Source of the DNA: Alexandriicola marinus
Lineage (GTDB): Bacteria > Pseudomonadota > Alphaproteobacteria > Rhodobacterales > Rhodobacteraceae
Length of the DNA: 64,000 nt
Assembly: GCF_004000435.1 (NCBI RefSeq)
Contig: NZ_RBVZ01000002.1
Coordinates: 860,501 to 924,500, forward strand
Direction: 5' to 3'
Shown: piece after piece, positions 16,436 to 24,605 of the stretch
Numbering within the stretch: position 1 is the first letter of the stretch
Layout: the number at the start of each line of letters is the position of its first letter
The notes under the pieces: generated by a model
Databases searched by the model: none
Told to the model about the DNA's origin: nothing
The model's input: only the letters and a program-made list of their open reading frames with translations
Position numbers and translations under genes: made by a program

Positions 16436-18295
16436 CTATTCCGCCGCATCGTTGGCGGTGCCGACATCCTGCCCGATGAAACCGCCCGACTGACGCCGCC
16501 ACAGACGCGCATAGATGCCGCCTTTGGCCAGAAGATCGGCGTGGCTTCCGTCCTCGACGATGCGGCCCTGATCCATCACGACGATCCGGTCCATCTGCGC
16601 AATGGTCGAAAGCCGGTGTGCAATGGCAATCACTGTCTTGCCTTCCATCATCCCGTAAAGGGTCGACTGGATCGCAGCCTCGACCTCGGAATCGAGCGCC
16701 GATGTCGCCTCGTCCAGAAGCAGGATCGGCGCATCCTTCAGGATCACCCGCGCCAGTGCGATGCGTTGACGCTGGCCGCCCGAAAGCTTGACCCCGCGTT
16801 CACCAACCCGCGCCTCATAGCCACGGCGCCCGTCACTATCTTCAAGCCCGACGATGAAATCATGCGCCTCTGCCTTGCGGGCGGCCTCCAGCATCGCGTC
16901 CTCCGATGCGTCGGGCGATCCGTACAGGATGTTTTCTCGTACCGACCGATGAAGCAGCGCGCTGTCTTGCTGAACCATGCCGATCTGAAGGCGCAGACTG
17001 TCCTGTGTGACGCGGGTGATATCCTGCCCGTCCAGCAGGATGCGCCCCTCTTCCGGGTCATAGAACCGCAGGATCAGCTTCACGAGTGTGGATTTACCCG
17101 CGCCCGATGCCCCGACGAGCCCCACCTTCTGCCCGGCCCCGATGACAAGCGATACGTCCCGAAGGCCACCAGCCTCGCGCCCGTAATGGTGGCTCAGATG
17201 CTCGATCCGGATTTCCCCCGGACCCGGGGACAGCGGTCTGGCATCCGGCCTGTCGACCAGCGTGATCGGCTGAGCGATCGTCTGCATTCCTTCGGCGACG
17301 ACCCCAAGATTGCGGAAGAAGTTCGAAACGGCCCACATGATCCAGCCCGACATCGCATTCAGGCGCAGGGTCAGGGCGGTGGCCGCCGCGACGACCCCGA
17401 CCGTCGCCGTCGCACCCAGCCAAAGCCAGATCGCATAGCCCACGACGCCGACGATCAGGACACCGTTCATCGTCACCAAAGCGACATCCATGATGGTATA
17501 GAGCCGCATTTCCACCTGGAATGTGCGGCGCGAATCCTCGATCGCCTCGCGGGCATAGTCGATCTCGCGATCATGGTGGGCGAACATCTTGACCGAATGG
17601 ATGTTGGTATAGCTGTCGACCACCCGGCCCGTAACCGCGCTGCGCGCCGCAGAGGCCGCCTCCGACGCAGGGCCGATCCGTTTGATGACCCAGCGCACGA
17701 GAAAGATATAGGGGATCAGCCAGAGCATCATCGGCAGGATCAGACGGGGATCCGCATCACCCAGCAGCAACGCCGCGCCGATGATATAGGCCAGCGAAAA
17801 GGCGATCGCGTCGAACATCTGGAACACGGCTTCGCCGGCGGCGGGCGGGGTCTGCATGATGCGGTTGGCGATGCGGCCTGCGAAATCATTCTCGAACCAG
17901 CCGATGGATTGCCGCAACACGTGACGATGCGCGCGCCAGCGGACCAGAGTTCCGAAATTCGGCAGGATCGACTGGTTGAGAAGTGCGATCTGAAAGACAT
18001 GCACCGCGGGACGGATCAAGAGCACGAACAGCGCGACAAGGATCAGCTCTGTTCCATGTGCGGCCCAGGCCTCCGCCGGCTCTGATCGCGACAGGAAATC
18101 GACCATCCGGCCAAGATAGTAGATCAGCCAGACTTCGGCAGCCGCGGCCAGAACCGCGCCGATTGCCGTGACGACAAAGACCCCGCGAAACGGTTCGGCA
18201 TAGATCTTTAGGAACGGATAGAGCCGCCTCGGCGGCGTGTCGTTTTCGGGATAATCGACGTAAGGATCGACGAGATTTTCAAAGAAGCGGAACAT
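16436..18295 (-). CDS. ABC exporter, fused permease-ATPase (first of three tandem copies)
   Basis: A 619-residue half-exporter, first in the three-gene run. The N-terminus (MFRFFENLVDPYVDYPEND) is polar, followed by six membrane segments and an ATPase domain with Walker A GASGAGKST (about residue 402), signature LSGGQRQR and ILLLDEATSALDSE. The start at 18295 has a GC-rich upstream sequence without a clear Shine-Dalgarno sequence. The 169-bp stretch before it holds a short ORF with a strong ribosome-binding site and two hairpins, so expression may be controlled in the leader. Substrate unknown. Confidence 0.93.
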   Translation of the reverse strand: MFRFFENLVDPYVDYPENDTPPRRLYPFLKIYAEPFRGVFVVTAIGAVLAAAAEVWLIYYLGRMVDFLSRSEPAEAWAAHGTELILVALFVLLIRPAVHVFQIALLNQSILPNFGTLVRWRAHRHVLRQSIGWFENDFAGRIANRIMQTPPAAGEAVFQMFDAIAFSLAYIIGAALLLGDADPRLILPMMLWLIPYIFLVRWVIKRIGPASEAASAARSAVTGRVVDSYTNIHSVKMFAHHDREIDYAREAIEDSRRTFQVEMRLYTIMDVALVTMNGVLIVGVVGYAIWLWLGATATVGVVAAATALTLRLNAMSGWIMWAVSNFFRNLGVVAEGMQTIAQPITLVDRPDARPLSPGPGEIRIEHLSHHYGREAGGLRDVSLVIGAGQKVGLVGASGAGKSTLVKLILRFYDPEEGRILLDGQDITRVTQDSLRLQIGMVQQDSALLHRSVRENILYGSPDASEDAMLEAARKAEAHDFIVGLEDSDGRRGYEARVGERGVKLSGGQRQRIALARVILKDAPILLLDEATSALDSEVEAAIQSTLYGMMEGKTVIAIAHRLSTIAQMDRIVVMDQGRIVEDGSHADLLAKGGIYARLWRRQSGGFIGQDVGTANDAAE

Positions 18296-18336
18296 GGGGG
18301 GCGCCCCTGAATGAGCGAATACAATCTGAAGACTTT

Positions 18337-18354
18337 GTGGCCGGATCGGGCCAC
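18337..18354 (-). promoter_or_regulatory. Hairpin between the leader ORF and the first exporter gene
   Basis: GTGGCC (18337-18342) and GGCCAC (18349-18354) form a perfect 6-bp stem with a 6-nt loop. In the minus-strand transcript it comes after the leader ORF stem-loop and 41 nt before the exporter start codon. No T tract follows, so it does not look like a complete intrinsic terminator. Confidence 0.45.
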
Positions 18355-18358
18355 CACG

Positions 18359-18399
18359 ACGGGATCGGACCAATCACGATGTTGGTATACGGATCCCGT
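18359..18399 (-). promoter_or_regulatory. Nested stem-loop overlapping the leader ORF
   Basis: In the minus-strand RNA, ACGGGATC (18399-18392, inside the leader ORF) pairs with GATCCCGT (18366-18359). Inside that stem ACCAA pairs with TTGGT around an 8-nt loop holding the leader stop codon. A ribosome on the short ORF would melt the 5' arm, the classical layout of a leader-peptide attenuator. Base pairing was judged by eye. Confidence 0.45.
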
Positions 18400-18406
18400 T
18401 CTTCAT
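18374..18406 (-). CDS. Candidate 10-codon leader peptide before the exporter operon
   Basis: An ATG at 18406 with an unusually strong ribosome-binding site (GGGAGG at 18419-18414, spacing 7) opens a 10-codon frame, MKNGIRIPTS, ending in TGA. The codons make up the 5' arm of a stem-loop, and a second hairpin follows before the first exporter gene. There is no run of a single amino acid as in biosynthetic attenuators. If real, it could sense translation stress by ribosome stalling; it may also be a chance ORF. Confidence 0.35.
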   Translation of the reverse strand: MKNGIRIPTS

Positions 18407-18464
18407 ATTGCAGCCTCCCTTAAAGCCCCTTTCGATTACACAAAAGCTCGGCCTCTGTCATCCC

Positions 18465-19622
18465 TCAATCCGGCCCGGGCGCCAACAGGGCCTCTTTCGA
18501 CATTTCGAACCCGGACGCGATCCAGCGCTCCTCAAGGGTTCTGAGCCTCTCTCCGAGGGCGGGACCACCATATTCGGGCATCAGGTCGCGGGCGCTGACC
18601 GGGAACGTCTGATCCGCGGCATCCCGCAGCGCCTCGATCTGCCCGGAAGTCAGGGCCTGCTGCATCAGCGCAGACCTCACAAGGGCCGCATCCTCGGCAT
18701 CGGTCGCACCAAGACGGTATCCCATTTCAGCCATGCCCCAATCGCCCAGCGCGGCCTCCCGCAGAGTGGTAAGCCGGCGAGCATTGGCCTTGCTGAGCCG
18801 AAGACGTTCGGCAACATCTTCGCCGCCCAACGCCGCAAGCCGTCGAACCGCGTCGGGCTCGCGCCCCTCTTCGAGGTGAACGAGGATCGTCACGTATTCG
18901 GCGGATGCGCCCGGCAAGACCGTCGTCAGCACGTGGGAGGCCTGCATACTGGCCAGCGATGGCGCCGGGTCGGGCGCGGCGAGAAGCTTCATCATCTCGG
19001 CCCCGACCCTTTCGCGCGACAGGCGCGGCAGACCGTCAAGATGGGTGGTGCAGGCGGCGAGCCCCTCGGGATCGATGCCGCCCGACGGATCGCCGTAAAT
19101 GGCGTGGAACCGAAAGAACCTGAGAATGCGAAGGTAGTCCTCTTCGATCCGCAGGGCAGGGTCCCCGATGAACCGGACCTTGCGCGCCTCGAGGTCCGGT
19201 AGCCCACCCACAGGATCGGCAAGCGTCCCATCAGGTGCGGCATAGATCGCGTTCATCGTGAAATCCCGGCGGGCCGCATCCTCGTCGATCGTGTCGGAAA
19301 AGGCGACGGTCGCGCGTCTGCCGTCGGTGGCCACATCGCGCCGGAAGGTCGTGATCTCGAACGGCATCCCGCCCGAGATGACGGTGATCGTGCCGTGATC
19401 GATACCGGTCGGCACCGCGCGAAGCCCCGCCTCATCGGCCAGTTCGATCACCCTTTCGGGAAGGGCGTCTGTCGTCACGTCAAGGTCGTTCACGGATCGG
19501 TCCATCAGGGCGTTGCGAACGCATCCACCTACGAACCACGCCTGATACCCGGCCTGCGTCAGCATCGACATGACGGCCTTGGCCGCTGGATCATCGAGGA
19601 ATGGCGCCCGAAGGCGGGTCAC
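18465..19622 (-). CDS. cca: CCA tRNA nucleotidyltransferase / poly(A) polymerase family
   Basis: A 385-residue class II nucleotidyltransferase that adds or repairs the CCA end of tRNAs. The head domain has the pol-beta signature FVGGCVRNALM (30-40) with the metal-binding Asp46 and Asp48 in NDLDVTTD, then FEITTFRRD and DEDAARRDFTMNA, and the RILRFFRFHA motif (near 165), followed by a helical C-terminal part. The start codon is GTG at 19622, overlapping the stop of the NUDIX gene (GTGA). Some alphaproteobacterial members are annotated as poly(A) polymerases, but the length and motifs fit CCA addition. Confidence 0.92.
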   Translation of the reverse strand: MTRLRAPFLDDPAAKAVMSMLTQAGYQAWFVGGCVRNALMDRSVNDLDVTTDALPERVIELADEAGLRAVPTGIDHGTITVISGGMPFEITTFRRDVATDGRRATVAFSDTIDEDAARRDFTMNAIYAAPDGTLADPVGGLPDLEARKVRFIGDPALRIEEDYLRILRFFRFHAIYGDPSGGIDPEGLAACTTHLDGLPRLSRERVGAEMMKLLAAPDPAPSLASMQASHVLTTVLPGASAEYVTILVHLEEGREPDAVRRLAALGGEDVAERLRLSKANARRLTTLREAALGDWGMAEMGYRLGATDAEDAALVRSALMQQALTSGQIEALRDAADQTFPVSARDLMPEYGGPALGERLRTLEERWIASGFEMSKEALLAPGPD

Positions 19623-20221
19623 CGGTCAATCCTCTCGGCCAGAGTGCGCAGGATACGGGCCGTGGCTCCCCAGATGTAATAGGGGCCATAGGGGACGGTG
19701 TAATAGTGACGGATACTCCCGCGCCATCGCCGCCCCTCGATCCGGAACCTGCCCGTGTCGGTCACATGCGACAGAGGCACGCGAAAGACCTCGTCGACCT
19801 CGCCCATTTCGGGTCGATCCTCGAACGGCGCGGTCACGCGGCCGATCACCGGCGTCACCATGAAGCCCGTTACCGTTTCATGGGCGGACATCATGCCCAG
19901 AACCTCGACCAAATCTCTGGGAAGGCCGATCTCTTCTTCGGCCTCGCGCAGGGCGGCGTCCACGGGATCGGCGTCGGTCTCGTCCTGCTTGCCACCCGGA
20001 AAGGCGATCTGCCCGGGGTGGTGTTTCAGCCGCGCGGAACGTTTGGTGAGGATGATCATCGGTCCTCGGGGATGATCCTCGATCGCGCAAAGAACACCGG
20101 CGTTCCGAAGCGTGCGGCCCGGCGGAAGCACCACCTCCGGGTTCAGATCGAAATCGGAAGACGTCGGCCCGGGCCCGTCAAGGGCCCGGACGATATCTTC
20201 GATCCGATCGGTTCCGGCCAT
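19619..20221 (-). CDS. CoA pyrophosphatase (NUDIX, NudL type)
   Basis: A 200-residue NUDIX hydrolase of the CoA-pyrophosphatase group. The CoA-specific motif precedes the NUDIX box as KHHPGQIAFPGG (66-77), and the box itself reads GGK-x5-E-type through REAEEEIGL (76-100). It likely hydrolyses CoA or acyl-CoA derivatives. It starts 2 bp after hslO and overlaps cca, in a leftward run hslO-NUDIX-cca. Confidence 0.9.
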   Translation of the reverse strand: MAGTDRIEDIVRALDGPGPTSSDFDLNPEVVLPPGRTLRNAGVLCAIEDHPRGPMIILTKRSARLKHHPGQIAFPGGKQDETDADPVDAALREAEEEIGLPRDLVEVLGMMSAHETVTGFMVTPVIGRVTAPFEDRPEMGEVDEVFRVPLSHVTDTGRFRIEGRRWRGSIRHYYTVPYGPYYIWGATARILRTLAERIDR

Positions 20222-20223
20222 GG

Positions 20224-21222
20224 CTATTCGTCTTCGTCCGGCGACTTCGTGGCCTCGAAGCCAAGGGTCGCCGGATCAAATTCGTAATGTGCGCCACAGA
20301 ACTGGCAATCCGCGGTCACGATGCCCGTCTCGGTCGTCATGTGACCGATATCCCGCGCCGAATAGATCGACAGGCTTTGCCTGACCTTCTCGGCCGAACA
20401 TGAACAGCCAAAGACCAGTGGCTGGGGATCATAGACCCTTGGCCCCTCTTCGTGGAACAGCCGGACCAGAAGATCGGTCATCTGGACGGACGGGCCGATC
20501 AGTTCCATGTCCTCGACCGTGTCGAGAAGCAGGTTGGCCCGGTTCCAGTCTTCACCCTCTTCCTTGTCGAGGATGTCTTCGGCCGCCATCAGGCCGTCTT
20601 CGCCCGATCCGCCATCCTGGGCAAAGGGCGACGCCTTGGGCATGTGCTGAAGCATCACGCCGCCTGCGCGCCACGATTCGCCCTCGCCGGCAAGGGTCGA
20701 CCGCCCGAAGGACAAGGCGAACCGTGTCGGAAGCTGCTCTGATTGCGCGAAGTAGGTCTCTGCGCAGGACAGAAGCGATCCGCCCGCAATCGGGGTGATC
20801 CCCTGATAAGGTGTGGTGCCCTGACCCTGATCGATCAGGATCGCGAAATACCCTTTGCCGATCAGGCTGAACGGATCGGCATCCGGATCCAGACGATCCT
20901 CGTCAAAGCTGGCATAGGCCCGGATGCGCGCAGGCTCTCCTTCGTCGGTCGGGCCATAGTAATCGGTCGCGATCAGCCGCGCCGGGCCATCGCCCCGCAC
21001 CTGAAGCGACAGTTTCCATCGCAATTTGACCGTTTGACCGATCAACGCGGTCAAGAGGGCCATTTCGGCGACAAGCGCTTCGATCTGGGGTGGATAATCA
21101 TGCTGTTCAAGCACACGATCAAGCACCCCGTCGAGCCGCGCGATGCGGCCACGGATGTCGGATTTATCAAGCTGGAACGGCAGAATGGTGTCGTCCCAGG
21201 CAATACGGGCGCCAAGGGTCAT
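20224..21222 (-). CDS. hslO: Redox-regulated chaperone Hsp33
   Basis: Hsp33 is a cytoplasmic holdase turned on by oxidation. The 332-residue product has the family's N-terminal beta-rich domain and the C-terminal zinc centre with four Cys: FGCSC (about residues 269-271) and DCQFC (about 304-307). The spacing between the two pairs is the usual roughly 30 residues. The length is slightly greater than E. coli's because of an acidic C-terminal tail (SPDEDE). It leads the run toward cca. Confidence 0.95.
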   Translation of the reverse strand: MTLGARIAWDDTILPFQLDKSDIRGRIARLDGVLDRVLEQHDYPPQIEALVAEMALLTALIGQTVKLRWKLSLQVRGDGPARLIATDYYGPTDEGEPARIRAYASFDEDRLDPDADPFSLIGKGYFAILIDQGQGTTPYQGITPIAGGSLLSCAETYFAQSEQLPTRFALSFGRSTLAGEGESWRAGGVMLQHMPKASPFAQDGGSGEDGLMAAEDILDKEEGEDWNRANLLLDTVEDMELIGPSVQMTDLLVRLFHEEGPRVYDPQPLVFGCSCSAEKVRQSLSIYSARDIGHMTTETGIVTADCQFCGAHYEFDPATLGFEATKSPDEDE

Positions 21223-21300
21223 GTGCTTTCCTTACTGGGTGGGAATCGGCATACCGCGTCGATATAGAACCGGCAAGCAAACGACCAAGGGTTGGCTGAT

Positions 21301-21750
21301 ATGACGAGACGGTATGGGCTCCCCCCGCGCAACGACAAACGCTACACCCGGCGACCGGGTGTCTATGCGATCCTGCCCCGGGGGGGCGATCTGCTGCTGA
21401 CCCATCAGGCCGACCCGCATGACGAAATCCAGTTGCCCGGTGGCGGCATTGATCCGGGCGAACATCCGATCACCGCCCTGCATCGCGAAGTGTTCGAGGA
21501 AACCGGCTGGCGGATCGCCCCACCCCGACGGCTCGGTGCGTTCCGGCGGTTCACCTATATGCCGGAATACGATCTTTGGGCCGAGAAGGTCTGCCACATC
21601 TACGTGGCGCGCCCCGCCCGCAGGCACGGCCCGCCGATCGAGGCGGGTCACACCGCCCTCTGGCTTCCGGCGATGGAGGCCGTGTCGCTACTCGCCAACG
21701 AAGGTGATGCGGAATTCGTGTTGTCGCTTCAGACCAGCGGTCTGTTCTGA
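21301..21750 (+). CDS. NUDIX hydrolase
   Basis: A 149-residue single-domain NUDIX enzyme. The box runs from residue 47 to 70 (GGGIDPGE then HREVFEETGW). Nothing besides the box shows the substrate; it probably hydrolyses a nucleoside diphosphate derivative. I used the ATG at 21301 rather than a TTG at 21292; AAGGG lies upstream. Its last 22 bp overlap the convergent membrane-protein gene. Confidence 0.9.
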   Translation: MTRRYGLPPRNDKRYTRRPGVYAILPRGGDLLLTHQADPHDEIQLPGGGIDPGEHPITALHREVFEETGWRIAPPRRLGAFRRFTYMPEYDLWAEKVCHIYVARPARRHGPPIEAGHTALWLPAMEAVSLLANEGDAEFVLSLQTSGLF

Positions 21751-22481
21751 ACGAGGTGGCCATATAGCGTGGTCAGGATGCTCGACCCGAGCATCAGGGT
21801 CATCCATCCCACGGCAAGGCTTACGATGACCGCGACAGCACCGGACGGGATCAGCGTTTGCTGGACCATGCCCACCATCAGGTTCAGGCCCACGAGGATC
21901 AGCGCCACGCCAAAGATTGCCCCGCTGCTCGGACCGGAGACAGTCCAGGCGTCACGCAGTTTCAACTCTTCGCCGACGGCGATTGCCGGCAGGATCAGGG
22001 CAGACCGAAGCCAGAAGTAGGTCAGCGCCGTTCCGATAAAGAGTGCAACAACGCCGACGGCTCCCTCTCCCGTCAGAGGCAGGATCATGCCCACGATGAT
22101 CGACAGGAACGTCATCACCATGAACATCAGAAGGCCAAGGCCAAGGGTGCGCCAGACATAGGGCCATATCGGCCGGTCCGTGACCGCGGGAACGTATCCG
22201 GGATATTCCTCCAGCAGGACAAACCGGTGCCATGCCACCGCGATCCATGAAAACGTGAACAGCATCACGACGCCGATGAACAGGATCGCAAGCAGACCGT
22301 TCGGCGGCAGCCGCCCGGTGAACGACGCCATCGCGATCATGGCCGGCGTTACGCCCGACACCGAAAACGCCGCGATGCCGAGAAGAATCGCAAGGACCAG
22401 CGGTGCGACCGATACCTTCAGGGCTTCGGTGAAGTTCCGGAACAAGAGCCTGAAGCTGTGCAGAACCAGTCGAGCGCTCAT
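21729..22481 (-). CDS. Integral membrane protein of unknown function
   Basis: A 250-residue protein with about six predicted membrane segments (near residues 22-45, 60-82, 110-135, 138-160, 188-210 and 215-240). The first 20 residues resemble an amphipathic helix (LHSFRLLFRNFTEALKVS). Conserved-looking WIAVAWHRFVLLEE in the middle is the sort of segment seen in widespread but uncharacterised Rhodobacterales membrane proteins. No catalytic motif is visible. It is divergent from argG and converges with the NUDIX gene. Confidence 0.8.
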   Translation of the reverse strand: MSARLVLHSFRLLFRNFTEALKVSVAPLVLAILLGIAAFSVSGVTPAMIAMASFTGRLPPNGLLAILFIGVVMLFTFSWIAVAWHRFVLLEEYPGYVPAVTDRPIWPYVWRTLGLGLLMFMVMTFLSIIVGMILPLTGEGAVGVVALFIGTALTYFWLRSALILPAIAVGEELKLRDAWTVSGPSSGAIFGVALILVGLNLMVGMVQQTLIPSGAVAVIVSLAVGWMTLMLGSSILTTLYGHLVQNRPLV

Positions 22482-22525
22482 TGATCATCCTTTTTTGCGA
22501 TGCACAGGTCGTTGCATGTGGATCG

Positions 22526-22534
22526 TGGTATAGT
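22526..22534 (+). promoter_or_regulatory. Putative extended -10 promoter of argG
   Basis: TGG-TATAGT forms an extended -10 element; no good -35 hexamer lies 16-18 bp upstream (AGGTCG at the position). Transcription would start near 22541, giving a leader of about 70 nt. Confidence 0.4.
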
Positions 22535-22536
22535 CA

Positions 22537-22561
22537 ACGTCGGGCTCGCTTGCCCCGGCGT
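22537..22561 (+). promoter_or_regulatory. Hairpin at the 5' end of the argG leader
   Basis: ACGTCGGG (22537-22544) can pair with CCCGGCGT (22554-22561) around a 9-nt loop, with one G-T wobble. It would sit at the very start of the argG transcript, where it might stabilise the RNA or control it. There is no sequence evidence for a known riboswitch class. Confidence 0.35.
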
Positions 22562-22612
22562 CGATTTCCCGATAACGCGAGGCCGCTGACAGACCAGATG
22601 GAGTGAACAACG

Positions 22613-23842
22613 ATGCCTGCCAAGGGTTCCGCACCGAAGAAAGTGGTCCTCGCCTATTCCGGCGGGCTCGACACGTCGATCATCCTGAAATGGCTGCAGA
22701 CGGAATACGGCTGCGAAGTCGTGACCTTTACCGCCGATCTGGGCCAGGGCGAGGAGCTGGAGCCCGCCCGCAAGAAAGCCGAGATGATGGGCGCGTCCGA
22801 GATCTTCATCGAAGATGTCCGCGAAGAATTCGTCCGAGACTTCGTCTTTCCGATGTTCCGTGCCAATGCGCTCTACGAGGGTCTCTACCTTCTGGGAACC
22901 TCGATTGCCCGGCCCCTGATCTCCAAGCGACTGGTCGAGATCGCGGCCGAAACCGGTGCTGATGCCGTGGCACATGGCGCGACGGGCAAGGGCAACGATC
23001 AGGTCCGGTTCGAATTGTCGGCCTATGCGCTCAACCCCGATATCAAGGTGATCGCGCCCTGGCGCGAATGGGATCTCTCAAGCCGGACGAAGCTTCTGGA
23101 TTTCGCCGAAAAGAACCAGATCCCGATTGCCAAGGACAAGCGCGGCGAGGCCCCGTTCTCGGTGGATGCGAACCTCTTGCACACCTCATCGGAAGGCAAG
23201 GTTCTGGAGGATCCGGCGGAAGAAGCGCCCGATTATGTGCTACAAAGGACCGTTCGGGTCGAAGATGCGCCCGATACGCCCGAGATGGTCGAAATCACCT
23301 TTGAACGCGGCGATGCGGTCGCGATCAACGGCGAAGCGATGTCGCCTGCCACGATCCTGACGCGTCTGAACGAACTGGGCGGCAAGCATGGTATCGGCGT
23401 GCTCGATCTTGTGGAAAATCGTTTCGTCGGCATGAAATCGCGGGGCGTCTATGAAACGCCCGGCGGCACGATCCTTCTCGAGGCGCATCGCGGCATCGAA
23501 CAGATCACGCTCGACAGTGGTGCGGGCCACCTGAAGGATTCGATCATGCCCCGCTATGCGGAACTGATCTACAATGGCTTCTGGTTCTCCCCCGAGCGCG
23601 AGATGCTGCAGGCCCTGATCGACAAGAGCCAGGAACATGTCTCCGGTACCGTCCGGCTCAAGCTTTACAAGGGTTCGGCGCGGACCGTGGCCCGCTGGTC
23701 AAAGAATTCGCTGTATTCCGAAGCGCACGTCACCTTCGAAGAGGATGCCGGCGCTTACGATCAGACCGATGCACAGGGGTTCATCCAGCTGAACGCGCTG
23801 CGGCTGAAACTGCTGGCGGCGCGGAAACGACGGCTGGGCTGA
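22613..23842 (+). CDS. argG: Argininosuccinate synthase
   Basis: Condenses citrulline and aspartate with ATP, the penultimate step of arginine synthesis. The 409-residue protein has the ATP pyrophosphatase P-loop AYSGGLDTS (14-22), TADLGQGEE, the substrate-binding [14 protein letters not shown] region (about 122-135) and APWREWDL. Length and order match the bacterial family. GGAG precedes the ATG. It is a single gene, followed by a hairpin and a membrane protein gene on the same strand. Confidence 0.97.
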   Translation: MPAKGSAPKKVVLAYSGGLDTSIILKWLQTEYGCEVVTFTADLGQGEELEPARKKAEMMGASEIFIEDVREEFVRDFVFPMFRANALYEGLYLLGTSIARPLISKRLVEIAAETGADAVAHGATGKGNDQVRFELSAYALNPDIKVIAPWREWDLSSRTKLLDFAEKNQIPIAKDKRGEAPFSVDANLLHTSSEGKVLEDPAEEAPDYVLQRTVRVEDAPDTPEMVEITFERGDAVAINGEAMSPATILTRLNELGGKHGIGVLDLVENRFVGMKSRGVYETPGGTILLEAHRGIEQITLDSGAGHLKDSIMPRYAELIYNGFWFSPEREMLQALIDKSQEHVSGTVRLKLYKGSARTVARWSKNSLYSEAHVTFEEDAGAYDQTDAQGFIQLNALRLKLLAARKRRLG

Positions 23843-23884
23843 TCGGGCAGTTTTGCGAATCTCTCCGGCCGTCGTAAGGTAGGC

Positions 23885-23913
23885 GTCAGCGCGGATCGGT
23901 TTCCCGCGCTGAC
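23885..23913 (+). repeat. 10-bp perfect inverted repeat before the DUF6629 gene
   Basis: GTCAGCGCGG (23885-23894) and CCGCGCTGAC (23904-23913) form a strong stem with a 9-nt loop. It ends directly at the AGGAG ribosome-binding site of the next gene and 43 bp after argG. No T tract follows. It may act as a Rho-independent-like 3' end stabiliser for argG or may limit translation of the next gene. Confidence 0.55.
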
Positions 23914-23924
23914 AGGAGAAGATC

Positions 23925-24605
23925 ATGTGCTTTTCCGCAACTGCGAGTTTCGCCCTCGGCGGGGCATTGATACCGACCGGCGCCTTTGCCCTGTCGAAAG
24001 CCCGGCGATCAGAAAACAACTGGATGCCGTTCGCCGTCTATCCGATGGCCTTCGGGATACAGCAGGTTTTCGAAGGGTTCGTCTGGCTGGGGCTGACGAC
24101 CGAGAACACTGCGATGACCGAACTCGCCGCGCGCGGGTTCATGTTCTTTTCGCATTTCTTCTGGCTCTTCTGGGTTCCCCTGTCGGTCTGGCTGATCGAG
24201 GATGATCGGATCAGATCGCGCATGATGGCCGTGCTTTGCGGTTTGGGCACGCTTCTGGGCCTGGCCATTTATCTGCCCGTGCTCGTTTTTCCAGAAAGCC
24301 TGACCGTATCGATCGTAAGCCGGTCGATCGACTATGATGTCGCCCTGAACATGAAAACCGAATTCAACGTGGGCGCGATCCGGTTGGCTTATGGCGCGAT
24401 CATCATTGGCGCGTTGATCCTTTCATCTGACAGGCGGATCCAGATCTTTGGGGGTCTGGTCGCGGCCTCGCTGGTGGTGACCTCCCTTTTCTATGATTAT
24501 GCGCTGATTTCCGTCTGGTGCTTCTTTGCCGCCGTTCTGTCGGGCTACCTCGTGCTGGTCATCGCGCAGGATCAGCGGAGCGTTCTGGCCGACAGTTCCT
24601 CGTAA
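23925..24605 (+). CDS. DUF6629-type integral membrane protein
   Basis: A 226-residue protein with about seven membrane segments, starting with MCFSATASF, the typical beginning of a family of unknown function (DUF6629, recognised from memory). Charged loops such as SKARRSENNW (residues 24-33) separate the helices. AGGAG lies 7 bases upstream of the ATG. Its last 34 bp overlap the convergent sulfotransferase-like gene. No function can be assigned. Confidence 0.82.
   Translation: MCFSATASFALGGALIPTGAFALSKARRSENNWMPFAVYPMAFGIQQVFEGFVWLGLTTENTAMTELAARGFMFFSHFFWLFWVPLSVWLIEDDRIRSRMMAVLCGLGTLLGLAIYLPVLVFPESLTVSIVSRSIDYDVALNMKTEFNVGAIRLAYGAIIIGALILSSDRRIQIFGGLVAASLVVTSLFYDYALISVWCFFAAVLSGYLVLVIAQDQRSVLADSSS

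Noticed and set aside
16403-18085. A 560-codon open frame on the plus strand
   Set aside because: It lies antisense to two ABC exporter genes whose proteins are clearly recognisable; long antisense frames are expected in GC-rich DNA. Several others (such as 51496-52539 and 30099-31421) were left out for the same reason.
21729-21750. Frameshift or misannotation suggested by overlapping convergent ends
   Set aside because: Both the NUDIX protein and the membrane protein are complete to their normal-looking ends; short 3' overlaps are common here (also at 24572-24605 and 49813-49830).
22482-22612. A riboswitch or ARG box before argG
   Set aside because: Only a single hairpin and an extended -10 are seen; no known aptamer core or arginine-repressor palindrome is recognisable.
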